Of a stretch of DNA of 64,000 bases, positions 51,333 through 60,897 are shown piece by piece. How positions within the stretch are numbered: position 1 is the stretch's first letter; each line of letters opens with the position of its first letter. Location of the stretch: positions 1-64,000 of the forward strand of contig NZ_FOUD01000021.1 of NCBI RefSeq assembly GCF_900114765.1, given 5' to 3'. Position numbers and translations under genes: made by a program. The DNA is from Halopseudomonas pachastrellae. GTDB lineage: Bacteria > Pseudomonadota > Gammaproteobacteria > Pseudomonadales > Pseudomonadaceae. Below the pieces are notes generated by a model, which saw nothing but the letters and a program-made list of their open reading frames with translations, was not told the origin of the DNA and made no database searches.

Positions 51333-53381
51333 ATGTCCGATATAGCCGCGACTCGCCAGATCCTCGTTACCAGCGCCCTGCCCTATGCCAACGGTTCAAT
51401 CCACCTTGGGCACATGCTGGAGTACATCCAGACCGATATCTGGGTCCGCTTTCAACAGCTGCGCGGCCATCAGGCCGTGTATGTCTGCGCTGACGACGCC
51501 CATGGCTCAGCCATCATGCTGCGCGCCGAGAAGGAAGGCCTCACCTCGGAACAGCTGATTGCCAACGTGCATGCCGAGCATTCCAGCGATTTTGCCGATT
51601 TTCTTGTCAACTTCGACAACTTCTACTCCACGCACTCGGAAGAAAACCGTGAGCTCTCCGAGCTGATCTACACCCGTCTGAAAGACGCGGGTCACATCAG
51701 CACCCGCTCGGTTACCCAGTACTTTGACCCGGAAAAGGGCATGTTCCTGGCCGACCGTTTCATCAAGGGCACCTGCCCGAAGTGCGCAGCTGAAGATCAG
51801 TACGGCGACAACTGCGAAAAATGCGGCGCCACCTACGAGCCCACCGAGCTGAAAGACCCGCGCTCGGCCATTTCCGGCGCCACACCGGTGCTCAAGGACT
51901 CCAAGCACTTCTTCTTCCGTCTGCAGGATTTTGCCGACATGCTGCAGCAGTGGACCCGCAGCGGCGCCCTGCAGGACGCCGTGGCCAACAAGATTGCCGA
52001 ATGGCTGGACAGCGGCCTGCAGGAGTGGGACATCAGCCGTGATGCGCCCTACTTCGGCTTTGAGATTCCAGGCGAGCCCGGCAAGTACTTCTACGTCTGG
52101 CTGGACGCGCCTATCGGCTACATGGCCAGCTTCAAGAACCTCTGCAGCCGCCGCCCCGAACTGAGCTTTGACGCCTTCTGGAACGCGGACTCCAGCGCCG
52201 AGCTGTATCACTTCATCGGCAAGGATATCGTCAACTTCCACACCCTGTTCTGGCCGGCCATGCTCGAAGGTGCAGGCTTCCGCAAGCCGACTGCGGTCAA
52301 CGTGCATGGCTACCTGACCGTCAACGGCCAGAAGATGTCCAAGTCACGCGGCACCTTCATCAAGGCGCGTACCTACCTGGATCACCTCAACCCCGAGTAC
52401 CTGCGCTACTACTACGCAGCCAAGCTGGGCCGTGGCGTGGAAGATCTGGACCTGAACCTCGAAGACTTCGTGCAGAAGGTCAACTCCGACCTGGTCGGCA
52501 AGGTGGTCAATATCGCCAGCCGCTGCGCGGGCTTTATTCACAAGGGCAACGGCGGCGTCATGGTCGAGGCCAACCCGGCGCCGGAGCTTAGCAGCGCCTT
52601 CACCGCCGCAGCCCCGAGCATTGCCGACGCCTACGAGAAGCGCGACTTCTCCCGCGCCATGCGTGAAATCATGGCGCTGGCCGACAAGGCCAATGCCTGG
52701 ATCGCCGACAAGGCACCCTGGGCGCTGAACAAGCAGGAAGGCAAGCAGGACGAAGTTCAGGCGATCTGCGCACTGGGCGTGAACCTGTTCCGTCAGCTGG
52801 TAATTTTCCTCAAGCCGGTGCTGCCAACGCTGGCCGCCGACGCCGAGGCCTTTCTGAACGTTGCGCCGCTGCGCTGGAACGACCACACCCAGCTGCTGGC
52901 CAACCACCAGCTCAACGCCTTCAAACCGCTGCTCGCACGCATCGAGCCGGCCAAGATCGACGCCATGGTCGAAGCATCCAAGGAAGATCTGGCCGCCGCC
53001 AACAGCACCGCGCCCACAGGCAACGGTGAGCTGGTCAAGGAGCCGCTGGCCGATGAGATCAACTTTGATGCCTTTGCCGCCGTTGACCTGCGTGTCGCGC
53101 TGATCGAGAAATGTGAATTTGTTGAAGGTGCCGACAAGCTGCTGCGCCTGAGCCTGGATATTGGCGACGCCAAGCGTAACGTCTTTTCCGGCATCAAGAG
53201 CGCCTACCCGGACCCGAGCAAGCTCGAAGGCCGACTGACCTTGTACGTTGCCAACCTGGCGCCGCGCAAGATGAAGTTCGGCGTATCCGAAGGCATGGTG
53301 CTGGCAGCCGGCCCCGGTGGCGAAGATATTTTCCTGCTGAGCCCGGATCAGGGTGCCAAGCCGGGCCAGCGCGTCAAATAA
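51333..53381 (+). CDS. metG: Methionyl-tRNA synthetase
   Basis: MetG charges tRNA-Met. The 682-residue protein begins [20 protein letters not shown] with the HIGH-type motif GSIHLGHM, two zinc-knuckle pairs (CPKC and CEKC), the KMSKS loop (KMSKSRGTF) and a C-terminal tRNA-binding/dimer domain ([20 protein letters not shown]). The ATG at 51333 follows GGAAG; longer upstream frames lack similarity. In other Pseudomonas the divergent neighbour of metG is usually mrp; here a drug exporter takes that place. Confidence 0.97.
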   Translation: MSDIAATRQILVTSALPYANGSIHLGHMLEYIQTDIWVRFQQLRGHQAVYVCADDAHGSAIMLRAEKEGLTSEQLIANVHAEHSSDFADFLVNFDNFYSTHSEENRELSELIYTRLKDAGHISTRSVTQYFDPEKGMFLADRFIKGTCPKCAAEDQYGDNCEKCGATYEPTELKDPRSAISGATPVLKDSKHFFFRLQDFADMLQQWTRSGALQDAVANKIAEWLDSGLQEWDISRDAPYFGFEIPGEPGKYFYVWLDAPIGYMASFKNLCSRRPELSFDAFWNADSSAELYHFIGKDIVNFHTLFWPAMLEGAGFRKPTAVNVHGYLTVNGQKMSKSRGTFIKARTYLDHLNPEYLRYYYAAKLGRGVEDLDLNLEDFVQKVNSDLVGKVVNIASRCAGFIHKGNGGVMVEANPAPELSSAFTAAAPSIADAYEKRDFSRAMREIMALADKANAWIADKAPWALNKQEGKQDEVQAICALGVNLFRQLVIFLKPVLPTLAADAEAFLNVAPLRWNDHTQLLANHQLNAFKPLLARIEPAKIDAMVEASKEDLAAANSTAPTGNGELVKEPLADEINFDAFAAVDLRVALIEKCEFVEGADKLLRLSLDIGDAKRNVFSGIKSAYPDPSKLEGRLTLYVANLAPRKMKFGVSEGMVLAAGPGGEDIFLLSPDQGAKPGQRVK

Positions 53382-53400
53382 CGACAGAAGTGCAGTGATG

Positions 53401-53418
53401 GGGCGGCGCGGGCCGCCC
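53401..53418 (+). terminator. GC-rich hairpin between metG and rnfA
   Basis: GGGCGGC and GCCGCCC pair perfectly around a 4-nt loop 20 bp after the metG stop. A second, imperfect hairpin (about 53431-53465) follows. Neither has a T run, so rnf may be partly read from metG. Confidence 0.45.
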
Positions 53419-53485
53419 TGATTAGCCGGACCGGGCGCAGCGACCGCAAGAGTCGCGCTGCCCGGCCACACATGGGGTTGGGTCA

Positions 53486-54070
53486 ATGGCTGAATTTGCC
53501 CTTATTCTGGTCAGTACCATACTGGTCAACAATTTCGTATTGGTGCAGTTTCTCGGGTTGTGTCCCTTCATGGGCGTGTCCGGCAAGCTGGAAACCGCCA
53601 TTGGCATGTCTGCCGCTACCACCTTTGTGCTGACGCTGGCGTCTATCCTCAGCTACCTGACTTTTCAATACATCCTGGTGCCGCTGGACCTCGAGTTCCT
53701 GCGTACCATTTCCTTCATTCTGGTCATCGCGGTTGTGGTGCAGTTCACCGAGATGGTGGTGCACAAAACCAGCCCGCTGCTCTACCGGGTACTGGGTATC
53801 TTTCTGCCGCTGATCACCACCAACTGCGCGGTGCTGGGTGTGGCGCTGCTGAACACCAACCGCGCCGAGCAGACCTTCATGAAGTCCGCCACCTATGGCC
53901 TTGGTGCCGCGATTGGCTTCTCGATGATCCTGATCCTGTTTGCCGGCCTGCGTGAGCGTATCGCCATTGCCGACGTACCCACACCGTTCCGTGGCGCGGC
54001 CATCGGCATGATCACGGCAGGCCTGATGTCGCTGGCCTTTATGGGCTTCACCGGCCTGATAAGGTTGTAA
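53486..54070 (+). CDS. rnfA: Rnf electron transport complex subunit A
   Basis: RnfA is a six-helix integral membrane subunit of the Rnf complex, which couples ferredoxin:NAD oxidoreduction to ion movement and, as Rsx, reduces SoxR. The 194-residue protein shows [20 protein letters not shown] and [14 protein letters not shown]; the conserved cysteines hold an intramembrane Fe-S centre with RnfE. It opens the operon rnfABCDGE-nth, with 2 bp to rnfB. Confidence 0.96.
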   Translation: MAEFALILVSTILVNNFVLVQFLGLCPFMGVSGKLETAIGMSAATTFVLTLASILSYLTFQYILVPLDLEFLRTISFILVIAVVVQFTEMVVHKTSPLLYRVLGIFLPLITTNCAVLGVALLNTNRAEQTFMKSATYGLGAAIGFSMILILFAGLRERIAIADVPTPFRGAAIGMITAGLMSLAFMGFTGLIRL

Positions 54071-54072
54071 GC

Positions 54073-54654
54073 ATGTCGATGATCATTACTGCCGTACTCG
54101 TTCTGCTGGGGCTGGCGCTGATCTTTGGCGCAGTACTCGGCTTTGCCGCCGTTCGCTTCAAGGTTGATGGCGACCCCATCGTCGACCAGATCAACGACCT
54201 GCTGCCGCAAACCCAGTGCGGTCAATGCGGCCACCCCGGCTGCCGCCCCTACGCCGAAGGCATCGCCAACGGCGAGCCGATCAATAAATGCCCGCCCGGT
54301 GGTGAATCCACCATTCAGGCGCTGGCTGACCTGCTGGACGTTGAAGCGCTGCCGCTGGATGCCGAGCACGGCGAAGAAAAGCCGCGCATGGTTGCCTACA
54401 TTCGCGAGGCCGAATGCATCGGCTGCACCAAATGCATCCAGGCCTGCCCGGTTGACGCCATCCTGGGCGCAGCCAAGCAAATGCACACGGTCATCACCGA
54501 CGAGTGCACCGGCTGTGACCTGTGCGTCGAGCCCTGCCCGGTCGACTGTATCGACATGCTGCCGCTACCCACAACGCCGCAAAGCTGGAAGTGGGATTTC
54601 CCGCTGCCCAACGCTGCCCTGATCGCCACTGACGCCAGCCGGGGAGCCGCCTGA
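54073..54654 (+). CDS. rnfB: Rnf electron transport complex subunit B
   Basis: The 193-residue protein has an N-terminal membrane anchor, a [4Fe-4S] domain ([17 protein letters not shown] with CPPGG) and a two-cluster ferredoxin domain ([12 protein letters not shown] and [12 protein letters not shown]). It receives electrons for the complex. Its stop overlaps the rnfC start (TGATG). Confidence 0.96.
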   Translation: MSMIITAVLVLLGLALIFGAVLGFAAVRFKVDGDPIVDQINDLLPQTQCGQCGHPGCRPYAEGIANGEPINKCPPGGESTIQALADLLDVEALPLDAEHGEEKPRMVAYIREAECIGCTKCIQACPVDAILGAAKQMHTVITDECTGCDLCVEPCPVDCIDMLPLPTTPQSWKWDFPLPNAALIATDASRGAA

Positions 54655-57023
54655 TGACTGCCGCTACCCCTATCCGCATCTGGGACATTCCCGGTGGCAT
54701 TCACCCGGCCGAGAACAAGGCCCAGTCCCTTGGCCACGGCATTGAGTCTGTGCCGATTCCTAGCCGCTTGATCGTGCCACTGCAGCAACACCTGGGCGGT
54801 CGTGCCGAGCCCTGCGTGGCAGTTGGCGACGCGGTACTCAAAGGCCAGATGATCGCCGAGGCCAGCAGCATGGTCAGTTGCCCCGTGCACGCGCCAACGT
54901 CCGGCACGGTCACGGCCATTGGCCCTGCGCCCTACCCGCACGCATCGGGTCTTGAGGAGTGGGCTATCCACATCGAGGCTGACGGCCAGGACCGCTGGTG
55001 CGATCTGCAGCCCGTTTCCGATTTCCGCGCACTGGAGCCGGTCACCCTGCTGGAGCTGATCCGCCAGGCCGGTATCAGCGGGCTCGGCGGCGCCGGATTC
55101 CCGACCGCGGTCAAGCTCAAGGCACGGCCGGAGCAGAAGCTGCACACGCTGATCATAAACGGTACCGAGTGCGAGCCCTATATCACCGCCGACGACAGTG
55201 CCATGCGCTACCGCGCGCCCGAGATCATCACCGGCATCGAAATTTTGATGCATGTGCTGCAGCCCGAGCGGGTGCTGATCGGCATTGAGGACAACAAGCC
55301 CGAAGCCATCGCCGCCATGCGCGCTGCGGTTGGCGAGCGCGCCATGCAGGTTGTTGCCTTTCCGACCAAGTACCCCTCCGGCGGTGAAAAGCAGCTGATC
55401 CAGATTCTGACCGGCAAGGAAGTGCCCAGCGGCGGCCTGCCCGCCGACCTTGGCATGGTCTGCCAGAACGTCGGCACACTGCTGGCGATTCACGATGCCG
55501 TTGTGCTCGGCCAGCCGCTGATCAAGCGCATCACCACCCTGACCGGCGAAGCCCTGAGCCATCCGACCAACGTGGAGGCACTGATCGGCACGCCGATTCG
55601 CGAGCTGCTTGCCTTCGCCGGCCTGCAGCCCGACAAGCTGTTCCGCCTGGTCATGGGCGGGCCAATGATGGGCTTTACCCTGCAGAGCCTGGATGCGCCC
55701 ATCGTCAAGACCACCAACTGCCTGCTCGCCGGCACCCGTGATGAGCTGCCGCCACCACCACCGGCGCAGCCGTGCATCCGCTGCGGCCTGTGCGCAGAAG
55801 CCTGCCCGGCCAGCCTCTTGCCGCAGCAGCTGCACTTCTTTGCGCTGGGCAAAGACTACGATCAGCTCAAGCGTCAGCACCTGTTCGACTGCATCGAGTG
55901 CGGCGCCTGCTCCTACGTCTGCCCCAGCAGCATCCCGCTGGTGCAGTACTACCGCGCCGCCAAGTCCGAGATACGCGCGCTGGATCTGCAGCAACACAAG
56001 GCCGACCACTCCCGCCAGCGCTTTGAGCACCGTCAGGAGCGCCTGCAGCGTGAAGCCGAACAGAAAGAGCGCGATCGCATAGCCCGCGCCGAAAAGGCGG
56101 CGCGTATCAAAGCTGCCAAAGAGGCAGAGGCCGCCAAGCAAAGCGAATCCGGTGCCAGTGCGCCGGCGAGCGATGCTCCAGCGCCAAAGGCAGGTGCCCT
56201 GTCGCCCGAACAGAAGCAGCTGAAGATCGCCGCAGCCACCGCGCAGATGGCACTGAAAAAGGCCCAGAAGCAGCTCGTTGCCAACCCGGATAACGCCGAC
56301 CTGCAGGCGCAGATCCCGCAGCTTGAACAAGCCGCCCGTGAGGCGCAGGACGCCTTCGACCAGGCCCAGGGCGATACCAGCAGCCAACCCGCTGCACCCG
56401 CGCCCCAGGCCGGCGGCGACGATGAGGCCAAAAAGCTGAAGATAGAGGCAGCCATGCTGCGTGCTGCCCTGAAAAAAGCAGAACGCAACGCCGCCGACAG
56501 CCCAAGCGAAGAGCAACAGGCCGAAATCGCCAAGCTGCGCGAGCAGGTCGAGGCCGCCGACGCCCGCATCCCGGCCAGCGCCACAGCCAAGAAGCCGGTT
56601 GATGAGAAGCTCAAGCAGGCCAAGCTGGACCTGGCCATGGCCCGCGCGGCCCTGAAGAAAACCGAACGCGCCCTGGGTGAAAACCCGGACGATGCCGACC
56701 TGCAGGCCCAACTGGCAACTCAGCAACAGACCTATCAGAGCGCTGAAAAGGCCCTGCATGAAGCAGAAAACAGCAGCCCGATTCCGCCGCCGCAGCGCCA
56801 ACTCGTGGACAAGAAGCCGGTTGATGAGCAGCTGCGCGCCCTGAAGACCACCATGGCCACCTGCAAGGCTGACTTCAAACGGGCCGAACGGGAGTTGAAA
56901 GAAGCCAGCGAGGCCGGCGCGGATACCACCACCGCGCAACAGAACCTCGACACTGCCCGCGCCGCACTCGACGTTGCCGCCAAGGCCTTCGCCGACTACA
57001 TGGCCAGCAAGGAGACCAACTGA
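54654..57023 (+). CDS. rnfC: Rnf electron transport complex subunit C with long repeat tail
   Basis: RnfC binds NADH and FMN. The 789-residue protein has the barrel-sandwich N-domain, the NADH/FMN region (SGLGGAGFPTAVKLKARP, GTECEPYI, FPTKYPSGGEKQL) and two ferredoxin-type sets (CIRCGLCAEACP and CIECGACSYVCP). From about residue 450 it turns into a charged, alanine- and lysine-rich helical tail. Four copies of a KIEAAMLRAALKKAERN-like unit lie near residues 521, 592, 651 and 724. E. coli RsxC has a similar repeat tail. A one-base overlap joins it to rnfD. Confidence 0.96.
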   Translation: MTAATPIRIWDIPGGIHPAENKAQSLGHGIESVPIPSRLIVPLQQHLGGRAEPCVAVGDAVLKGQMIAEASSMVSCPVHAPTSGTVTAIGPAPYPHASGLEEWAIHIEADGQDRWCDLQPVSDFRALEPVTLLELIRQAGISGLGGAGFPTAVKLKARPEQKLHTLIINGTECEPYITADDSAMRYRAPEIITGIEILMHVLQPERVLIGIEDNKPEAIAAMRAAVGERAMQVVAFPTKYPSGGEKQLIQILTGKEVPSGGLPADLGMVCQNVGTLLAIHDAVVLGQPLIKRITTLTGEALSHPTNVEALIGTPIRELLAFAGLQPDKLFRLVMGGPMMGFTLQSLDAPIVKTTNCLLAGTRDELPPPPPAQPCIRCGLCAEACPASLLPQQLHFFALGKDYDQLKRQHLFDCIECGACSYVCPSSIPLVQYYRAAKSEIRALDLQQHKADHSRQRFEHRQERLQREAEQKERDRIARAEKAARIKAAKEAEAAKQSESGASAPASDAPAPKAGALSPEQKQLKIAAATAQMALKKAQKQLVANPDNADLQAQIPQLEQAAREAQDAFDQAQGDTSSQPAAPAPQAGGDDEAKKLKIEAAMLRAALKKAERNAADSPSEEQQAEIAKLREQVEAADARIPASATAKKPVDEKLKQAKLDLAMARAALKKTERALGENPDDADLQAQLATQQQTYQSAEKALHEAENSSPIPPPQRQLVDKKPVDEQLRALKTTMATCKADFKRAERELKEASEAGADTTTAQQNLDTARAALDVAAKAFADYMASKETN

Positions 57024-58090
57024 TGGCGCTGGTTCGCATGACCTCACCCCACGCCAAGGGAAACAACCATACCCAGACCATCATGCTTTGGGTGCTGGGC
57101 GCCACCCTGCCCGGCGTACTGACCCTGACCTGGTTCTTCGGCTTTGGCACCCTGATCAACATTCTCTACGCCAGCGCCGTCGCTCTGGCTGTCGAAGCGC
57201 TGATCCTGTGGGTTCGCAAACGCCCGATCGGCTTCTTCCTGCGTGATGGCAGCGCCTTGGTTACCGCCTGGCTGCTGGCCCTGGCGTTGCCGCCCTACGC
57301 GCCCTGGTGGCTGACCCTGGTTGCGGTCAGCTTCGCGATTGTCTTCGGCAAGCAGTTATATGGTGGCCTGGGTCAGAACCCGTTCAACCCGGCGATGCTG
57401 GGCTACGTAGTGGTACTGATTTCCTTCCCGGTGGAAATGACCAGCTGGCCAGCCTGGCGCGGCATTGAAGCCGTTGTACCGGATGTGCAGGCCACACTGG
57501 GCCTGATGGATGGCCTGAGTCGCATCTTCATGCCCAGCGGCGGCGCGATAGATGGCTGGACCCAGGCGACTCCGCTGGATGTGGTCAAGACCAACAGCAG
57601 CCTGACCATGGCTGAGCTGCACGCCAGCAGCCCGGTATTCGGCAACTTTGCCGGCTACGGCTGGGAGTGGGTCAGCCTGGCCTACCTGCTGGGTGGTGCC
57701 GCGCTCCTGTACAAGCGCATCTACAGCTGGCACGCCCCCGTCGGCATGCTTGGCGCCCTGGCACTGATGAGCCTGCTGTTCTGGAATGGCAGCGGCTCGG
57801 ACTCCAACGGCTCACCGCTGTTTCATCTATTCAGCGGCGCCACCATGCTGGGCGCGTTCTTTATCGTCACCGACCCGGTATCGGGCGCCACCAGCAAGCT
57901 GGGTCGGCTGATCTTTGGCGCCGGCGTCGGCATCCTGGTGTATGTAATCCGCGCCTGGGGTGGTTACCCTGACGCGGTGGCCTTTGCCGTACTGCTGATG
58001 AACCTCGCCGCCCCCACCATCGACTACTACAGCACACCGCGCACCTATGGCCACAGCAAAGCCAAGCGCGGCATGGGCAAGACGGACTGA
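57023..58090 (+). CDS. rnfD: Rnf electron transport complex subunit D
   Basis: The 355-residue membrane protein has about nine helices and belongs to the NqrB/RnfD family. Covalent FMN is carried on threonine in the SGAT motif (FSGATMLGAFFIVTDPVSG). Other marks are GKQLYGGLGQNPFNPAMLGY and YVIRAWGGYPDAVAFAVLLMN. It overlaps rnfC by one base and precedes rnfG by 3 bp. Confidence 0.96.
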   Translation: MALVRMTSPHAKGNNHTQTIMLWVLGATLPGVLTLTWFFGFGTLINILYASAVALAVEALILWVRKRPIGFFLRDGSALVTAWLLALALPPYAPWWLTLVAVSFAIVFGKQLYGGLGQNPFNPAMLGYVVVLISFPVEMTSWPAWRGIEAVVPDVQATLGLMDGLSRIFMPSGGAIDGWTQATPLDVVKTNSSLTMAELHASSPVFGNFAGYGWEWVSLAYLLGGAALLYKRIYSWHAPVGMLGALALMSLLFWNGSGSDSNGSPLFHLFSGATMLGAFFIVTDPVSGATSKLGRLIFGAGVGILVYVIRAWGGYPDAVAFAVLLMNLAAPTIDYYSTPRTYGHSKAKRGMGKTD

Positions 58091-58093
58091 GCC

Positions 58094-58732
58094 ATGGATA
58101 CGCCAACTACTACCAGTCGCTCGATCCTGCGCAACAGCATGATTCTCGGCCTGTTTGCCGTGGCCACCGTCGGTATGATCGCCGTGACCCAGCAGACCAC
58201 CGCCGAGCGCATCAGCGAGGCCCAGCGTCGGGTCCAGCTAAGTGCACTGAATGAGATCGTGCCGCATGATCAGCACGACAACGACCTGCTGACCGACAGC
58301 TTTAGCGTGCAGGACCGTCAGTACCTCAGCCTCAGCGCGCCGGCCGACGCCTACCGCGCTCGCCAGGGCGAGCGGGTCAGCGCCGTGATCCTGCCGGTTG
58401 TCGCACCGGACGGCTACAGTGGCCGCATTGACCTGCTGGTGGGTATTCGCGCCGATGGCAGCATCGCCGGCGTGCGCAGCGTCAGCCACCGCGAGACGCC
58501 CGGTCTTGGCGACAAAATCGACGCAGGCAAAAGCCAGTGGATTCTGTCCTTTAACGGCAAAAGCCTGAGCATGCCGATCCCTGAGCAGTGGGCGGTTAAA
58601 AAGGACGGCGGCCAGTTTGACCAGTTTACCGGCGCGACCATCACCCCCCGCGCAGTGGTCAAGGCGGTCTATCAGGCCCTGACCTATTTCGATGAACACC
58701 GCACCGCCCTGCTGCAGCTGGACGAGGAGTAA
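58094..58732 (+). CDS. rnfG: Rnf electron transport complex subunit G
   Basis: The 212-residue protein has one N-terminal membrane helix ([21 protein letters not shown]) and a periplasmic FMN-binding domain. The flavinylation site is the threonine in [35 protein letters not shown] is the family core. It lies between rnfD and rnfE with 3-bp gaps. Confidence 0.95.
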   Translation: MDTPTTTSRSILRNSMILGLFAVATVGMIAVTQQTTAERISEAQRRVQLSALNEIVPHDQHDNDLLTDSFSVQDRQYLSLSAPADAYRARQGERVSAVILPVVAPDGYSGRIDLLVGIRADGSIAGVRSVSHRETPGLGDKIDAGKSQWILSFNGKSLSMPIPEQWAVKKDGGQFDQFTGATITPRAVVKAVYQALTYFDEHRTALLQLDEE

Positions 58733-58735
58733 TCC

Positions 58736-59452
58736 ATGGCCAACAAGACACTCTCCGAGATCACCGCAGACGGCCTGTGGCACAACAATGCCGGGCTGGT
58801 GCAACTGTTGGGGCTGTGCCCGTTGCTAGGCGTCAGCAGCTCGGTGGTCAACGCCCTTGGCCTGGGTTTGGCGACCATGCTGGTACTGACCGGCTCCAAC
58901 CTGGCGGTATCGCTGATTCGCAGCGCCGTGACCGACGCCGTGCGGCTGCCGGCATTTGTCATGATCATTGCCGCGCTGACCACCTGCATCGAGCTGCTGA
59001 TGCAGGCCTTCACCTACGAGCTGTACCAGATCCTCGGTATTTTCATCCCGCTGATTGTCACCAACTGCGTGATCCTCGGCCGCGCCGACGCCTTTGCGTC
59101 CAAGAACCCGATTCTGCCTTCAGTGGTCGACGGCTTCATGATGAGTCTGGGCTTTGCGCTGGTACTGGTGGTGCTCGGCGGCCTGCGCGAGCTGGTCGGG
59201 CACGGCACCCTGTTCGGCGGCATGGACCTGCTGCTGGGCCCCGTCGCGGCCGACTGGACGCTGGTGGTGTTCCCCAACTACAAGGATGTGCTGTTCGTCA
59301 TCCTGCCGCCGGGGGCGTTTGTATTCATGGGGCTGCTGATTGCACTGAAAAACCTCATTGACGCCAAGGTCAAGGAGCGCGCCGCCGCCCGCGACGTCAA
59401 GCCTGCAGCGGCTGGCAGCAAGCGCGTACGCGTCACCGGGACTATCAACTGA
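58736..59452 (+). CDS. rnfE: Rnf electron transport complex subunit E
   Basis: The 238-residue membrane protein is homologous to RnfA in inverted topology. [20 protein letters not shown] and [19 protein letters not shown] are the conserved segments with the Fe-S cysteines. The basic C-terminal tail ([20 protein letters not shown]) lies after the last helix. nth follows 9 bp later. Confidence 0.96.
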   Translation: MANKTLSEITADGLWHNNAGLVQLLGLCPLLGVSSSVVNALGLGLATMLVLTGSNLAVSLIRSAVTDAVRLPAFVMIIAALTTCIELLMQAFTYELYQILGIFIPLIVTNCVILGRADAFASKNPILPSVVDGFMMSLGFALVLVVLGGLRELVGHGTLFGGMDLLLGPVAADWTLVVFPNYKDVLFVILPPGAFVFMGLLIALKNLIDAKVKERAAARDVKPAAAGSKRVRVTGTIN

Positions 59453-59461
59453 GCGGGCACC

Positions 59462-60097
59462 ATGAACAAGGAAAAGCGCTACGAGATCTTCCGCCGCCTG
59501 CGTGAGGACAACCCGCATCCAACTACCGAGCTGAACTTCAGCTCGCCGTTTGAGCTGCTGGTCGCCGTTACCCTGTCTGCCCAGGCGACCGACGTGGGCG
59601 TCAACAAGGCGACCGACAAGCTGTTCCCCGTGGCCAACACCCCGGAAGCGATTTACGCACTGGGCGTGGACGGCCTGAGCGAATACATCAAGACTATCGG
59701 GCTGTTCAACAGCAAGGCGCGCAATGTGATTGCCGCCTGCAAGATCCTTATCGAGCAGCACAACAGCCAGGTACCGGACAATCGCGAAGCGCTGGAAGCC
59801 CTGCCCGGGGTTGGCCGCAAAACAGCCAACGTGGTACTAAACACCGCGTTCGGGCAGCCGACCATGGCCGTCGACACGCACATCTTCCGTGTCAGCAACC
59901 GCACCGGCATCGCGCCAGGCAAAAACGTACTTGAAGTGGAAAAGAAGCTGCTCAAACACGTGCCCAAGGAATTTCTGGTCGACGCCCACCACTGGCTGAT
60001 CCTGCACGGGCGCTATGTCTGCAAGGCACGCTCGCCGCAATGCGGCAGCTGCCGGATAGAAGACCTGTGCGACTACAAGCACAAAACCTCTGACTGA
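59462..60097 (+). CDS. nth: Endonuclease III
   Basis: Nth removes oxidised pyrimidines from DNA and nicks the strand. The 211-residue protein has the HhH motif with the catalytic lysine (ALPGVGRKTANVVLN), the aspartate in VDTHIFRVSNR and the [4Fe-4S] loop C-x6-C-x2-C-x5-C (CKARSPQCGSCRIEDLC). It is the last gene of the rnf operon, as in E. coli and Pseudomonas. Confidence 0.97.
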   Translation: MNKEKRYEIFRRLREDNPHPTTELNFSSPFELLVAVTLSAQATDVGVNKATDKLFPVANTPEAIYALGVDGLSEYIKTIGLFNSKARNVIAACKILIEQHNSQVPDNREALEALPGVGRKTANVVLNTAFGQPTMAVDTHIFRVSNRTGIAPGKNVLEVEKKLLKHVPKEFLVDAHHWLILHGRYVCKARSPQCGSCRIEDLCDYKHKTSD

Positions 60098-60117
60098 GCG
60101 CCCTGCAGGCCCCCAAC

Positions 60118-60163
60118 AGAAAACGGCCTGCGTTTATTGAAACCTGTCGCCGTTTTCAATAAA
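60118..60163. terminator. Two overlapping hairpins after nth
   Basis: GAAAACGGC (60118-60126) pairs with GCCGTTTTC (60149-60157), while TTTATTGAAA (60133-60142) pairs with TTTCAATAAA (60154-60163). The right arms overlap, so the stems exclude each other. A run of A follows on the plus strand. Confidence 0.5.
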
Positions 60164-60237
60164 AAAATTCTATTTCCGCAAATCCAACTTCGCGTTTATA
60201 AGGTGCGCAAATGGCATCTTCACTGTGGAGTTGAGTC

Positions 60238-60420
60238 ATGGCCAAAGCAAAATCCGACATCGAGCTGGACGATGATGATGACTTCGTCGAGGACGACGAC
60301 ACCCCTGAAACCGATAACGCCCCCAATTCACGTAACAGCCTGACCAAACGCCGGCTGATCGACAGCTACCTCGAAGAACGTCGCCTGCAAAAGCAGCTGT
60401 CGGATTTCGACTTCGACTGA
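60238..60420 (+). CDS. Short acidic protein, PA3496-like
   Basis: The 60-residue protein has an aspartate-rich first half (DIELDDDDDFVEDDD) and a basic helical second half (RNSLTKRRLIDSYLEERRLQ). It matches the short gene that follows nth in Pseudomonas (PA3496-like). A GGAG-containing site precedes the ATG. Envelope integrity has been suggested for the family; I cannot confirm this from sequence. Confidence 0.8.
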   Translation: MAKAKSDIELDDDDDFVEDDDTPETDNAPNSRNSLTKRRLIDSYLEERRLQKQLSDFDFD

Positions 60421-60570
60421 TCAGGCCGCCCTCTCGCGTATAACTGCGCCCGGAGGGCAATTCCGGTGGGCGTCCTGCCCACCGCACACCGCTGATTAGT
60501 TCCCGCTATTACCGCCATTAAACAATCACGCTTCTCACTGGCTCGGCATTCGCCTACACTGACCTCATTC

Positions 60571-60589
60571 AGCAATGATTCTCATTTGA
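60571..60589 (+). promoter_or_regulatory. Fur-like box upstream of the DUF2061 gene
   Basis: AGCAATGATTCTCATTTGA matches the Fur consensus at about 11 of 19 positions, mostly in the core AATGAT-N2-TCATT. It lies 18 bp before the start codon. Confidence 0.5.
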
Positions 60590-60607
60590 GTTACAGTCGA
60601 GGCAGTC

Positions 60608-60811
60608 ATGATCAAGACCATCACCTTTGCCTGCATGCACTTTTCCATCGCCTTTGGCGTGGTGTATCTGATGACCGGCAGTGTGCTCGTTGGCGGCGCA
60701 GTGGCGCTGGTCGAGCCGGCGGTTAACACGGTCGCCTTCTACTTCCACGAGAAGCTCTGGAACCGTGCAGAACGCCGCCGCAAATCCCGTCCAGACGCCC
60801 TGGCCGCCTGA
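60608..60811 (+). CDS. DUF2061 membrane protein
   Basis: The 67-residue protein has two membrane helices and the DUF2061 features: KTITFACMHFSIAFGVVYLM, GGAVALVEPAVNTVAFYFHE and a basic RRRKSRP end. CGAGG precedes the ATG. The family is widespread and uncharacterised. The Fur-like box suggests iron control. Confidence 0.85.
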   Translation: MIKTITFACMHFSIAFGVVYLMTGSVLVGGAVALVEPAVNTVAFYFHEKLWNRAERRRKSRPDALAA

Positions 60812-60897
60812 CTCAAGGAGGCTGTGCAGGGAACTTTCCCGGCTGTGGCGGGTATTTGTAGGGACTTCACTATTTACGCCACCAGGAAGGTAACGCC

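Noticed and set aside
52344-53486. A 380-codon minus-strand frame opposite metG
   Set aside because: Shadow of metG codon bias without a ribosome site or recognisable domain.
54396-57047. An 883-codon minus-strand frame opposite rnfB and rnfC
   Set aside because: The translation is low-complexity glycine and leucine produced by the A/K/Q-rich rnfC repeats. The Rnf genes on the plus strand are certain.
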